Shown: positions 33,519 through 41,935, counted from the stretch's first letter. The stretch: 64,000 nucleotides of DNA from JANRLJ01 sp033762735 (GCA_033762735.1 JANRLJ010000111.1:11851-75850), one strand, 5' to 3'. Notes: generated from the sequence alone by a model not told the origin. A program made the numbers and translations.

Positions 33519-35038
33519 CCGTTCACCGCCTGGTTCTGTCCCATCGCGCAGGCGAGAATTGCTTCCTCGGTGGCGTCCTGGTTGGCGAATTCGCCCGTGA
33601 TTCGACCCTGGTGCATCACCAGAATGCGATCACACTGCCCGATCAGTTCGGGGAGTTCGGAGGACACCAGGAGGATGGTCACGCCCTGCGCTGCGAGCTG
33701 CTGCATGATGTTATAGATTTCGCTTTTTGCGCCCACGTCAATCCCGCGTGTCGGTTCATGCAGGATCAGGATGAGGGGTTTGGTCGCCAGCCCTCGCGCC
33801 AGAATCACCTTCTGCTGGTTGCCGCCGCTCAGGGTGCGGATTTTCTGCTGATGGCTGGCGATGCGGGTATCGAACTGTTTGACGTAATAGGTACTCGTTT
33901 CACGGACGCGACTGCCTTGCAGCAGCCCGGCCTGGCTCACACTTTTGAGCGCGGCGGCGACGGTGTTGTGTTCAACGCTCATCGTCAGCAGCGCCCCCAT
34001 CCCGCGCCGATCTGCCGGGATGAGCGCCAGCCCACTACGAAGCGCGGCGGCAGGGGCATTCCCTTTGAGGGGGATGCCGTGCACCTGTAACCGCCCGCTG
34101 CGGGGACGCAGCCCGAAAATCGCGCCGACCAGTTCATCCTTCCCGGAATCGGGCAGTCCCGCTACGCCAACGATCTCCCCCTGATGCACATCGAACGAGA
34201 CCGTTTGCAGTTCCGGCGGACTGCTGATGGCTTGCAGGCTCAGGACGACTTCAGGGTTGATGGGGCGCTGTGCAGTGTGGCGACGCAGAAAATCCACCGA
34301 ACGCCCGACCATCTGCTGAATCAGGGTGTCCAGCGTCAAGCTGCCGTCATTGTCCATCGTACTGATGTAGCGTCCGTCGCGCATGACGCTGATGCGGTCA
34401 GCGATGCTCAAGACCTCCTCAAGCCGATGCGAGACGTAGATGATGGTCACGCCCTCGCTTTTTAACTGCTGGATGACTTCAAACAGGTGGCGGGTTTCCT
34501 CGTGGGTAAGCGCGGAATTGGGTTCATCGAGGATCAGCACACGCACCTGCTGAGAAATGGCGCGGGCGATTTCCACAAGCTGCTGCTGCGCGATGGACAG
34601 GCGGCCAACGGTGAGGCGCGGGTCGATCTGCCCCATACCCAACCGCGCCAGCGCAGCCCGTGCCGCCGTCTGCATCTGGTCGCGGCGGATGAGCGCGAGG
34701 GGCATCCGCACGGCGCTGCTGTTGAGCATGATGTTTTCCGCGACGGTCAGGTTAAGGCACAACGCCAATTCCTGATAGACCACCCGAATGCCAAAACGCT
34801 GGCTCACGGAAGGCGAGGGAAGGTTGATCGGTGCGCCCTCGAACAGGATTTCGCCGCTGTCTGGCTGCAACTCCCCGGCGAGGATGTTCATCAGGGTGCT
34901 TTTGCCCGCGCCGTTTTCACCCAGTACGGCGTGAATCTCGCCCGGCTGAAAGCGCACGCTCACATTGTCGAGCGCCAGCACGCCCGGAAACTGTTTGGAA
35001 ATACGACGGAGTTCAATAATGGGTACGGCTTCAGTCAT
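33515..35038 (-). CDS. rbsA: Sugar ABC transporter ATPase with two nucleotide-binding domains (RbsA-type)
   Basis: Cytoplasmic ATPase of 507 residues from ATG 35038 (the frame also opens at a TTG two codons earlier). NBD1 has Walker A GENGAGKSTL, signature LSIAQQQLVEIARA and Walker B VLILDEPNSAL. NBD2 has a Walker-A-like GLPDSGKDEL, signature LSGGNQQKVILARG and LILHEPTRGIDVG. In NBD2 His replaces the usual Asp-Glu partner (LHEP), and in most RbsA proteins this half is the weaker ATPase. A 9-bp hairpin separates it from the binding-protein gene upstream. It is coupled to ribokinase by ATGA. Confidence 0.92.
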   Translation of the reverse strand: MTEAVPIIELRRISKQFPGVLALDNVSVRFQPGEIHAVLGENGAGKSTLMNILAGELQPDSGEILFEGAPINLPSPSVSQRFGIRVVYQELALCLNLTVAENIMLNSSAVRMPLALIRRDQMQTAARAALARLGMGQIDPRLTVGRLSIAQQQLVEIARAISQQVRVLILDEPNSALTHEETRHLFEVIQQLKSEGVTIIYVSHRLEEVLSIADRISVMRDGRYISTMDNDGSLTLDTLIQQMVGRSVDFLRRHTAQRPINPEVVLSLQAISSPPELQTVSFDVHQGEIVGVAGLPDSGKDELVGAIFGLRPRSGRLQVHGIPLKGNAPAAALRSGLALIPADRRGMGALLTMSVEHNTVAAALKSVSQAGLLQGSRVRETSTYYVKQFDTRIASHQQKIRTLSGGNQQKVILARGLATKPLILILHEPTRGIDVGAKSEIYNIMQQLAAQGVTILLVSSELPELIGQCDRILVMHQGRITGEFANQDATEEAILACAMGQNQAVNG

Positions 35039-35076
35039 ATGCAATATAGTTCACTTTCTAAAAAGAAGGATTTATT

Positions 35077-35100
35077 TGGGGTGGCACCTTCGCCACCCCA
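35077..35100 (-). promoter_or_regulatory. Intercistronic hairpin between binding-protein and ATPase genes
   Basis: Perfect 9-bp arms TGGGGTGGC and GCCACCCCA with a 6-base loop and no T-run. In sugar ABC operons such hairpins often protect the binding-protein message and lower expression of the ATPase gene downstream; that role here is inference. Confidence 0.65.
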
Positions 35101-35114
35101 CAGCATGTTTTGCA

Positions 35115-37013
35115 TTATGAACCCGCGACTTCGGCGATGTTCTCCTGGGTATAGATGCCGACGCCTGTGTCCAGGTTGGAGATAGTCTCGCCGTTGAGGA
35201 AGCGCACCAGCAGATTGACCGCCTCGAAGCCCTGCCGTTCAGGTGCCTGGTCGATGGTGGCCTGGATTGCGCCGTCGGCCACCAACTGCACCGTGTCGTC
35301 CAGCAGATCGAAGCCGACCACCGTCACCGTCCCAACCGCGTCATTGCGCGTCACCCATTCGCCAGCGGCAGGGGTCGAGCAGCACTCCAGCGAGAGAATG
35401 CCCGTCACATCCGGGTTCGCCAGCATCGCGTTCTCGATGGCGGCGTAGATTTCCTGCGGATCAGTTCCCGTGTTAACCGTCTGAACGACTTCGATGCCGG
35501 GGTAGTTGGCGAGGGCTTCCCGTGCGCCGCTCTCGCGGTCAATCGACCACTGGGCGGCGGCGTCCAGCGTGGTGATGATGACCTGACCTTCCCCGTTGAG
35601 GTACTCGGCCATCAGTTCGCCCGCTTCCCGCCCGGACTGCACCAAATCCTGCCCGGCGAACGCTAAGCGGTTGCTGTCGGGATTGTCGGTGTTGAACGTC
35701 ACCACCGGGATACCTGCTTCGATCACGCGGTTAATCAGCGGCGCGAGGGCGTCGGTGCTGACCGAGGAAATCGCCAGCCCGTCGATCTCGTCCAGCAGCG
35801 TTTCGATCTCGCTGATCTGCGCGTCGGCATCTGCCCCCACCGGGCCGATGAACTGCGCGTTCACGCCCAGTTCTTCCACCGCCCGTTCGACCCCGGCGCG
35901 GATGAAGGGGGCGAACTCGTTGGAGACATCGTGGTAGGAGACATAGATGTTGAGCGTCTCCCCCGCATCGATCTTCGCCTGAATGCGCTCTGCCAGCGCG
36001 AAGTCGGCCAGGCTTACCCCCTCGGCTTCCGTCGTGGGATTCAGCACCTCGTCGATATTGTCCTGCGTATAAATGCCGACACCCGTGTCGAGATTGGAGA
36101 TGGTCTCGCCGTTGAGGAAGCGCACCAGCAGATTGACCGCCTCGAAGCCCTGCCGTTCAGGTGCCTGGTCGATGGTCGCCTGGATTGCGCCGTCGGCCAC
36201 CAACTGCACCGTGTCGTCCAGCAGGTCAAAGCCGACTACCGTCACCGTCCCAACCGCGTCATTGCGCGTCACCCATTCGCCAGCAGCAGGGGTCGAGCAG
36301 CATTCCAGCGAGAGGATGCCCGTCACATCGGGGTTCGCCAGCATGGCGTTCTCGATGGCGGCATAGATTTCCTGCGGGTCAGTCCCGGTGTTAACCGTCT
36401 GCACGACTTCGATGCCGGGATAGTTGGCGAGGGCTTCCCGTGCGCCGCTCTCGCGGTCAATCGACCACTGCGCAGCCGCGTCCAGCGTGGTGATGATGAC
36501 CTGACCTTCCCCGTTGAGGTACTCTGCCATCAGTTCGCCCGCTTCCCGCCCTGACTGTACCAAATCCTGCCCGGCGAACACTAAGCGGTCGCTGTCGGGA
36601 TTGTCGGTGTTGAACGTCACCACCGGAATACCTGCTTCGATCACCCGGTTAATCAGCGGCGCGAGGGCGTCGGTGCTAACCGAGGAGATCGCCAGCCCGT
36701 CAATCTCGTCCAGCAGCGTCTCGATCTCGCTGATCTGCGCGTCGGCGTCTGCCCCCACTGGGCCGATGAACTGCGCGTTCACGCCCAGTTCCTCCACCGC
36801 CCGTTCGACCCCGGCGCGGATGAAGGGGGCGAACTCGTTGGAGACATCGTGGTAGGAGACATAGATGTTGAGCGTCTCCCCTGCGTCGATCTTCGCCTGA
36901 ATGCGCTCTGCTAACTCGAAATCTTCCAGGCTTACCCCTTCCGATTCCTGTGCGGTCACGGCAAGTGGGAGGGTGATGAGCAGCAATGTCAGCAGCAGTA
37001 ACCATCTTTTCAT
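35115..37013 (-). CDS. Sugar-binding protein with two near-identical tandem ligand domains (RbsB-like)
   Basis: Exported substrate-binding protein of the periplasmic-binding (LacI/RbsB) fold, 632 residues from ATG 37013, which follows AAGGAG by 7 bases; a 6-codon-longer start at 37031 overlaps that site. The signal peptide ends PLAVTAQES (about residue 22). Residues about 25-325 and 331-630 are two complete copies of the same domain (ERIQAKIDAGETLNIYVSYH, FIGPVGADADAQISEIETLL, DLVQSGREAGELMAEYLNGE and ILSLECCSTPAAGEWVTRND appear in both). They differ at only a handful of residues (such as DRLVF/NRLAF and LEDFE/LADFA), whereas the DNA differs at many silent sites. Usual family members have one domain of about 300 residues. 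Ligand probably a pentose, from the operon. Confidence 0.92.
   Translation of the reverse strand: MKRWLLLLTLLLITLPLAVTAQESEGVSLEDFELAERIQAKIDAGETLNIYVSYHDVSNEFAPFIRAGVERAVEELGVNAQFIGPVGADADAQISEIETLLDEIDGLAISSVSTDALAPLINRVIEAGIPVVTFNTDNPDSDRLVFAGQDLVQSGREAGELMAEYLNGEGQVIITTLDAAAQWSIDRESGAREALANYPGIEVVQTVNTGTDPQEIYAAIENAMLANPDVTGILSLECCSTPAAGEWVTRNDAVGTVTVVGFDLLDDTVQLVADGAIQATIDQAPERQGFEAVNLLVRFLNGETISNLDTGVGIYTQDNIDEVLNPTTEAEGVSLADFALAERIQAKIDAGETLNIYVSYHDVSNEFAPFIRAGVERAVEELGVNAQFIGPVGADADAQISEIETLLDEIDGLAISSVSTDALAPLINRVIEAGIPVVTFNTDNPDSNRLAFAGQDLVQSGREAGELMAEYLNGEGQVIITTLDAAAQWSIDRESGAREALANYPGIEVVQTVNTGTDPQEIYAAIENAMLANPDVTGILSLECCSTPAAGEWVTRNDAVGTVTVVGFDLLDDTVQLVADGAIQATIDQAPERQGFEAVNLLVRFLNGETISNLDTGVGIYTQENIAEVAGS
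35134..36938 (-). repeat. Internal tandem duplication in the binding-protein gene (918-bp period)
   Basis: Two units of about 890 bp repeat with an exact 918-bp offset (for example GATGTTCTCC at 35136 against GATATTGTCC at 36054). Differences are mainly at third codon positions, so the proteins have stayed almost identical while silent sites drifted. Confidence 0.93.
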
Positions 37014-37085
37014 TTCAAGACTCCTTTTCATAATAGGTCTACTTTAGGTGCATATTAAACGGAATTCTTCCGTTGAACTGCCGAA

Positions 37086-38108
37086 TTAATGTGCGGGTCG
37101 GTTTGCCGTCCATTTGTCGATGGCGACGGCGACGATGATCACCAACCCGATAATCAGTTCCTGGGCGAAGGGTGAAATGCCGAGCAGCACCAGCCCATTT
37201 CGCAGAATGCCGATAATCAGCACCCCCAGGATCGTGCCGGGGATGGTTCCCTCGCCACCGGAAAGCGATGCGCCGCCCACGATGGTCGCGGCGATCACGT
37301 CGAGTTCAAGACCTAACCCGGTGCGCCCCGCCTGACCACTTGGGAGAAAGGCGAGGCTGAGAATGCCCGCCAGCGCGGCCAGTGCCCCCATAATGACGAA
37401 GGCCCAGATTTTGACCGAGAAGACATTGATGCCGGAAACCCGCGCGGCCTTCTGACTGCCACCCACCGCATAGACGCGAAACCCGTAGGTCGTCAGCGCC
37501 AGCACAACCCAGCCAATCGCGGCGATGATGATGAAAAACACCAACTGCATCGGGATTTGCCCGAACAGGTAGCCCTGCCCGATAAATTCAAACTGAGCAA
37601 GGACTCCGGGGAGCGCCCCCTGCCGTTCGTTGACGGTGACGGGTTGCCCATCGGTGATGAGCAGCGCCGCCCCGCGTACAATGCTGAGCATACCTAAAGT
37701 CGTGATGAACGAAGGCAGCTTGCCATAGGTAGAAAGAACGCCGTTGATGGTGCCAGCCATCACACCAATCAGCAGGCCGACACCAATGGCCGGGAGAAGC
37801 GCCCACTGCTCCACAATCAACATGCCGGTCGCCAGCCCTGCCAGCGCGTAAATCGACCCGACAGAGAGATCGACCTCGCCGGAGATCAGCACAAAGGTCA
37901 TCCCAATCGCCATAATGCCGATCAGCGACACCTGCCGCCCAACATTGAGCAGGTTACGGGTGCTGAGGAAGGCGTCCGACGCGAACGCCAGAAACACACA
38001 CATCAGCACCAGTGCAATCGCCACCCCGGCTTCTCTGGCTCCAAACAATCGCCGGAGGCTCAAGCGCCTTTTAAGGGCGGGTTCGGGGCGGGTGTTTGCG
38101 ATATCCAT
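37086..38108 (-). CDS. rbsC: Sugar ABC transporter permease (RbsC-type)
   Basis: Inner-membrane permease of 340 residues with about eight to ten helices. Family motifs are clear: FVLISGEVDLSVGSIYALAG (the RbsC/AraH DLSVG loop), GGTQ-like SKAAxSGI seen as SQKAARVSGINV, and VGGASLSGGEGTIPGTILG. It would form the channel with the RbsA-type ATPase. It lies between the ferritin-like gene (14 bp upstream in transcription) and the binding-protein gene (about 70 bp downstream), all on the minus strand. Confidence 0.93.
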   Translation of the reverse strand: MDIANTRPEPALKRRLSLRRLFGAREAGVAIALVLMCVFLAFASDAFLSTRNLLNVGRQVSLIGIMAIGMTFVLISGEVDLSVGSIYALAGLATGMLIVEQWALLPAIGVGLLIGVMAGTINGVLSTYGKLPSFITTLGMLSIVRGAALLITDGQPVTVNERQGALPGVLAQFEFIGQGYLFGQIPMQLVFFIIIAAIGWVVLALTTYGFRVYAVGGSQKAARVSGINVFSVKIWAFVIMGALAALAGILSLAFLPSGQAGRTGLGLELDVIAATIVGGASLSGGEGTIPGTILGVLIIGILRNGLVLLGISPFAQELIIGLVIIVAVAIDKWTANRPAH

Positions 38109-38122
38109 CCGTAAGTCCTTTC

Positions 38123-39445
38123 CTATGCCAGCGCAAGAAGACGATTCGCCTTCGCAATCATCGCTTCCGTAACCTGATAAATCGCAGTACGATCCGCGTC
38201 GGTGGCTTCCGCCACTACCTGTTCGACCAGTTCGTCACAGCGCTGGTGCAGTTCCTCGCGAGTAGGGAGATCGGGGTATTTCTCGCGCAGCACCGCCAGC
38301 CATTTGCTCCCGTAATGGGCGTGGATCGTCTCGTCTGCCCAGTCGAATTCCATATCGTGCTGGCTTACGCTGTCCTGATAGCTGGCGAAGGCGGCGGCGC
38401 GCTCATGTTTCTTGCCGATGTTTTTGGTCTCGAAGTAATGCAGCATTCCCAGGCGCACAATGGGATCCTGCCCGCGCGCGGCATCGAAGATGTACGTCCC
38501 CAGGGGCAGATCGGCAGGCTGATAACCCCATTCGCTCAGGCGGGCATAACCCATCTGGGTGTGACGCGCCTCGTCATACGTCCAGCGGGCGGCATCCAGA
38601 ATAAACTCCCAGTCGAGCTTGTCGGCGAAGTGATACAGAATCGCCCCACCTGTTTCCACCGCCCACACTTCGTTGAGGTGGCTCACCGCGCTGCGAAGCT
38701 GGAGCATCATGCCATCGCCATAGGGGAAAGTGCTGTCCACCACATTCGGCCAGTAGTAGCGCACCTGGGCGAAGCGCGTATCGCGCGCCGGAACCTCAGC
38801 GAAACGAAACGGACGCCGCAGCTTCTCGACACTGTCCTGGGGCAGTTTGCGCGGCGCATCCAACCCTAATCCGACGGTATCCATCTGGCGGCGCAGCGTA
38901 TTGGCCCAAAGGTGCGCCGCGTCCACCTCAGCATCGCTCGATTCGTTTAAGAGAGTTGCGGCGAACTGCTCAAGCTGCTGAATCTGGCGCTGCTTGTCCT
39001 CTACAGCGCCGCGCAGGAAATGGACGGTTGGGCCGTCGGCGATCAGATCGGCAATTTGCAGGTAGGACTGATAGGCGTTCAGCAGCGCGGGTTTGAACAC
39101 TCGTGCCAGCGCCAGGACAAACGCTGTCTGGTTAGGCGCATCCTGCGCCGCTTGGAACAGGTTCACAGCGGGCGCATCCCCGGCAATTTCCAGCAGACGG
39201 CTGGGATAGCGCAGTTCAAAGACGCGGGTTCGCAGGGCATCGGCGACCAGCGCGTCCTCCCAGAACATACGCGGAAGTTCGATTTTGATTTCGAGGGGTG
39301 CTATTCCCGCGACCCAACCCGCCTGGGCGATGATGAGGGCGCGTTCGCAAAAGTAGAAGCGCTTGAGGATTTGCGCGGTATCCATCCGCATGTACCGCCC
39401 GCGCTCCTGGGCACCCGGTAAATAGTCCTGCACCTGACGCATCAT
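38123..39445 (-). CDS. Ferritin-like (putative diiron) protein in sugar operon
   Basis: A 440-residue soluble helical protein of unknown function. I use ATG 39445, preceded by AAGGAG at 6 bases. The C-terminal half has the ligand spacing of a ferritin-like diiron site: Glu264, Glu292-x-x-His295 (DEARHTQMG), Glu339 and Glu372-x-x-His375 (DETIHAHYG). The N-terminal half (LKRFYFCERALIIAQAGWV, PRMFWEDALVADALR) is helical and has a second Glu-rich pattern. It could oxygenate or oxidise an operon metabolite, or be a stress protein. It is the second gene of the operon, between the GntR regulator and the permease, an unusual place for such a protein. Confidence 0.72.
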   Translation of the reverse strand: MMRQVQDYLPGAQERGRYMRMDTAQILKRFYFCERALIIAQAGWVAGIAPLEIKIELPRMFWEDALVADALRTRVFELRYPSRLLEIAGDAPAVNLFQAAQDAPNQTAFVLALARVFKPALLNAYQSYLQIADLIADGPTVHFLRGAVEDKQRQIQQLEQFAATLLNESSDAEVDAAHLWANTLRRQMDTVGLGLDAPRKLPQDSVEKLRRPFRFAEVPARDTRFAQVRYYWPNVVDSTFPYGDGMMLQLRSAVSHLNEVWAVETGGAILYHFADKLDWEFILDAARWTYDEARHTQMGYARLSEWGYQPADLPLGTYIFDAARGQDPIVRLGMLHYFETKNIGKKHERAAAFASYQDSVSQHDMEFDWADETIHAHYGSKWLAVLREKYPDLPTREELHQRCDELVEQVVAEATDADRTAIYQVTEAMIAKANRLLALA

Positions 39446-39480
39446 AACCTTCTCCTTACCTATCAACCTATCAACAAAAC

Positions 39481-40278
39481 TCAGACCCGAAATTCAGACT
39501 GAACCACTTCTGGTACGCCGTTCAGCAGGTTCAGCGCGGCACCGCGCAGCACTGTCGCTGACAGGCGGAAACTGTCCCCGCGAATCCAGATGTCCGACGC
39601 TTCAATGGCAACATTGGCTTCGGAATGGGTGATCTGCTTGGCGAACATGATTGGGCTGCCTTCGGGGATGCTCAAGGCTGAGGCGACCTGTGCATCCGCC
39701 ACACGTGCTTCAAAATAGCGTTTGGCCCAGTTGATCTTGACGTTGTAATCGCGTTCCATCACTTCAAACAGGCGGCGGTTGGCGAAATCCTTCCCCTCAA
39801 TACCGGGGAAATAGTGATAAGGAACGTAATTGGACAGGAAAACAATCGGCTTGTTTTCCACATAGCGCACCCGCTGGAGATAAAGGACAGGCTCCTGCGG
39901 CTGAATGTTAAACAGCGCAGCCACCGTCTCATCAGCAAGGACGATTTCCTTACGAAGTACGGTAGTGGTAAAGGCAATATTCTGCTGGATTAACCCTTCA
40001 GAAAAGGTCAGCAGGCTTTCCGCGAGGGGCTGCTCCACCTTGCGACTGGCAACAAACGTGCCTTTGCCATGTATACGCACGAGCAGTCCCTCATCAATGA
40101 GCGACTTAATAGCGTTGCGGAGAGTGGCTCGATTGACGTTAAGTGCTTCGGCCAGATCATCCTCTGCCTGGAGCTGATAATTTTCTGCCCAGATGCCGTT
40201 GATAATATTGCGCTGAATCCAATCCCTGATCTGCTGATAAATCGGTATTGGGCTGTTACGATCAATTTCAGGCAGCAA
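39481..40278 (-). CDS. GntR-family (HutC/UTRA subgroup) transcriptional regulator
   Basis: First gene of the sugar operon. An N-terminal winged helix (IPIYQQIRDWIQRNIINGIW, then LAEALNVNRATLRNAIKSLI) is joined to a C-terminal UTRA effector domain (from about ESLLTFSEG to the end). I use TTG 40278, in frame and preceded by AAAAGGA, because a promoter-like pair (40325-40353) would start transcription at about 40318; the longer ATG start at 40320 (279 residues) would then be at the transcript end and remains possible. An 18-bp dyad at 40303-40320 is a likely autoregulatory operator. The UTRA domain probably binds the operon's sugar or its phosphate. Confidence 0.88.
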   Translation of the reverse strand: MLPEIDRNSPIPIYQQIRDWIQRNIINGIWAENYQLQAEDDLAEALNVNRATLRNAIKSLIDEGLLVRIHGKGTFVASRKVEQPLAESLLTFSEGLIQQNIAFTTTVLRKEIVLADETVAALFNIQPQEPVLYLQRVRYVENKPIVFLSNYVPYHYFPGIEGKDFANRRLFEVMERDYNVKINWAKRYFEARVADAQVASALSIPEGSPIMFAKQITHSEANVAIEASDIWIRGDSFRLSATVLRGAALNLLNGVPEVVQSEFRV

Positions 40279-40302
40279 GAGGAGCGCAATCCTTTTATGT
40301 AT

Positions 40303-40320
40303 ATGTACATCGGTATACAT
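40303..40320. promoter_or_regulatory. Candidate GntR operator dyad
   Basis: ATGTACATCGGTATACAT reads the same on the other strand at 14 of 18 positions, with ATGTA/TACAT arms. It sits at the inferred transcription start of the GntR-led operon. Confidence 0.45.
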
Positions 40321-40846
40321 CTATAAGCTATCGTGTGATGCTGCGTTTGTCAAGATTTCTCTAATTGCCGTTAGAAAAATCATCAATGAGAGGTTATCGT
40401 TTATTAGAGAGGGTTATTGGCACTGACAGTTCGTTGGGATAGCATTCGCTGTAGCATCATGAGAATGCAAATGCTGCTGGTCGCCTGGGCGTGGTTGAAG
40501 CCGAAGAATAGCATTCTCTTAAACAAGGAAATAAAGGCGATGTCTGTCATGTTTCAGCAAGGGGCGAGCTGTTCCCAGGTCGTACTAGCGCGACATCTGA
40601 CGTTGACCGCAAAAGCGGGGTTGTTAATTTGCACACCAGGTCTCCACTGAATCAAGGCAAGTTCAGATTTGGTTTGATACCCACGAGAGAAGAGGCAATC
40701 CTTGCTCGAAATTACACAGATGCACAGGATGGATACACCTATGAATACCCTTGTTAACGTGTCTCGTTTAACGACTAACGACCGATGGTTGATCCGGAAT
40801 GGCGGGATTAGGGTAAGATAGATTAGATGTTCTGATGGAGAAGCGC
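40321..40846. other. Intergenic region with no gene seen
   Basis: This 526-bp gap lies between the divergent sugar operon and the small-protein/HNH pair. Apart from the candidate operon promoter at its left end I see nothing. A 77-codon frame at 40417-40650 has odd composition and no ribosome binding site; decayed coding sequence is possible. Confidence 0.45.
40325..40353 (-). promoter_or_regulatory. Candidate promoter of the sugar operon
   Basis: On the minus strand a consensus -35 TTGACA (40348-40353) and a weak -10 TAGCTT (40325-40330) are 17 bp apart. The poor -10 makes this tentative. Confidence 0.4.
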
Positions 40847-41266
40847 ATGAGCGATTACACCATTTCAATTCCCGAGACGTTGTACGAAAAGGCACAGCGG
40901 GTGGCGCAGCAGACATCGCAGCACGTGGATGAAGTCATCCGAGCAAAACTGGAAGGTGCATTGGATGAACCTCTTTTTGATCTGCCGGATGATGAAAAAG
41001 AAGAACTGAAGGCAATGGCGTATTTATCTGATGATACGCTCTGGACAATTGCCCGTGAGCAAATGCAAAAAACGGTGCAGGAACGCATGGTAGCCTTGAT
41101 GACGCGAAACACACATGGAACCATTACGGATGATGAATATGCGGAACTCAGCGAACTGGTCGAACGGGGTAACCGGCTGACACTCCGCAAAGCGCAGGCC
41201 ATGAAGTATCTGACAGAGCGCGGTCACAGGATTACCCTTGATGACCTGAAACCGGCTGATGCGTGA
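40847..41266 (+). CDS. Antitoxin-like small protein preceding HNH nuclease
   Basis: 139 residues from ATG 40847 (GGAG at 6 bases; the longer frame from 40835 has no signal). The N-terminus DYTISIPETLYEKAQRVAQQ, then HVDEVIRAKLEGAL, looks like a short strand and two helices as in ribbon-helix-helix or antitoxin proteins. The middle and C-terminus are acidic and helical (DDEYAELSELVERGNRLTL, then RKAQAMKYLTERGH). It overlaps the HNH nuclease gene by 8 bp. The pairing of such a protein with an HNH nuclease recurs in filamentous bacteria as I recall it; control or neutralisation of the nuclease is inference. Confidence 0.72.
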   Translation: MSDYTISIPETLYEKAQRVAQQTSQHVDEVIRAKLEGALDEPLFDLPDDEKEELKAMAYLSDDTLWTIAREQMQKTVQERMVALMTRNTHGTITDDEYAELSELVERGNRLTLRKAQAMKYLTERGHRITLDDLKPADA

Positions 41267-41672
41267 TCTTTCGTGGGCGCAACTTGTACGCCGCGTCCAT
41301 CAGCGAGCTGGCTTCCTGTGTGAATACTGCCACACCTCTCAGCAGGTTACAGGCCAGGCAATGCACGTGGATCACATTGATCCCGACGGTGAAGACACGC
41401 TTGATAACCTTTGTCTTGCCTGCGGGAACTGTAATCTGAGCAAAGCACAGGCAACTGTCGCCGAAGACCCCGAAACCTATCAGTCTGTCCCTTTGTTTAA
41501 TCCCCGCACACAGGTCTGGGCAGAACATTTTGAGTGGTTTCCTGATGGAACACGACTGAAAGGCATCATGCCGACAGGGCGAGCCACAATCGAACGGCTG
41601 AAAATCAATCAGGATCGCATCGTGGATGCACGCGCAATATGGGTTTTTGTTGGACTTCACCCACCCAAATAA
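41259..41672 (+). CDS. HNH endonuclease
   Basis: A 137-residue nuclease of the HNH (beta-beta-alpha metal) fold. CEYCHTS and CGNCN form the flanking zinc-binding CxxC pairs. MHVDHIDP holds the first catalytic His, followed by DTLDNLCLACGNCNLSKA with the Asn and final His-equivalent region (the last H is Asn/Lys-rich as in many small HNH proteins). It overlaps its upstream partner by 8 bp, implying coupled translation. It is not next to phage, restriction or intron genes. A toxin-like, repair or mobile-defence role is possible; none is shown. Confidence 0.85.
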   Translation: MRDLSWAQLVRRVHQRAGFLCEYCHTSQQVTGQAMHVDHIDPDGEDTLDNLCLACGNCNLSKAQATVAEDPETYQSVPLFNPRTQVWAEHFEWFPDGTRLKGIMPTGRATIERLKINQDRIVDARAIWVFVGLHPPK

Positions 41673-41814
41673 CGGCTATTTTGTTTGAAGGACACGGTTA
41701 TGAATACGGATAACGGCTATCTCCACCTCATCCGGCAGGACTGCCTGCTGCCACCCATACACATGTGGTCGTGCATTGACCATAACAGGTCGAGCGGCGC
41801 AAAGCACGGGCAAC

Positions 41815-41840
41815 AAAAAAGCCGCTAACGACATAGCGGC
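41815..41840 (-). terminator. Terminator of the tRNA-Ala gene
   Basis: GCCGCTA (41821-41827) and TAGCGGC (41834-41840) form a perfect 7-bp stem, followed on the minus strand by TTTTTTG. It starts 9 bp past the tRNA 3' end. Confidence 0.93.
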
Positions 41841-41848
41841 CTTGCGTG

Positions 41849-41921
<73 letters not shown>

Positions 41922-41935
41922 TTGTGAGTGATTGA

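Noticed and set aside
35115..37031. Two separate binding-protein genes
   Set aside because: The frame is continuous with no stop, start signal or second signal peptide between the copies; it is one fused protein.
40417..40650. 77-codon frame in the gap before the HNH pair
   Set aside because: No ribosome binding site, no homologous pattern and no partner; treated as empty intergenic sequence.
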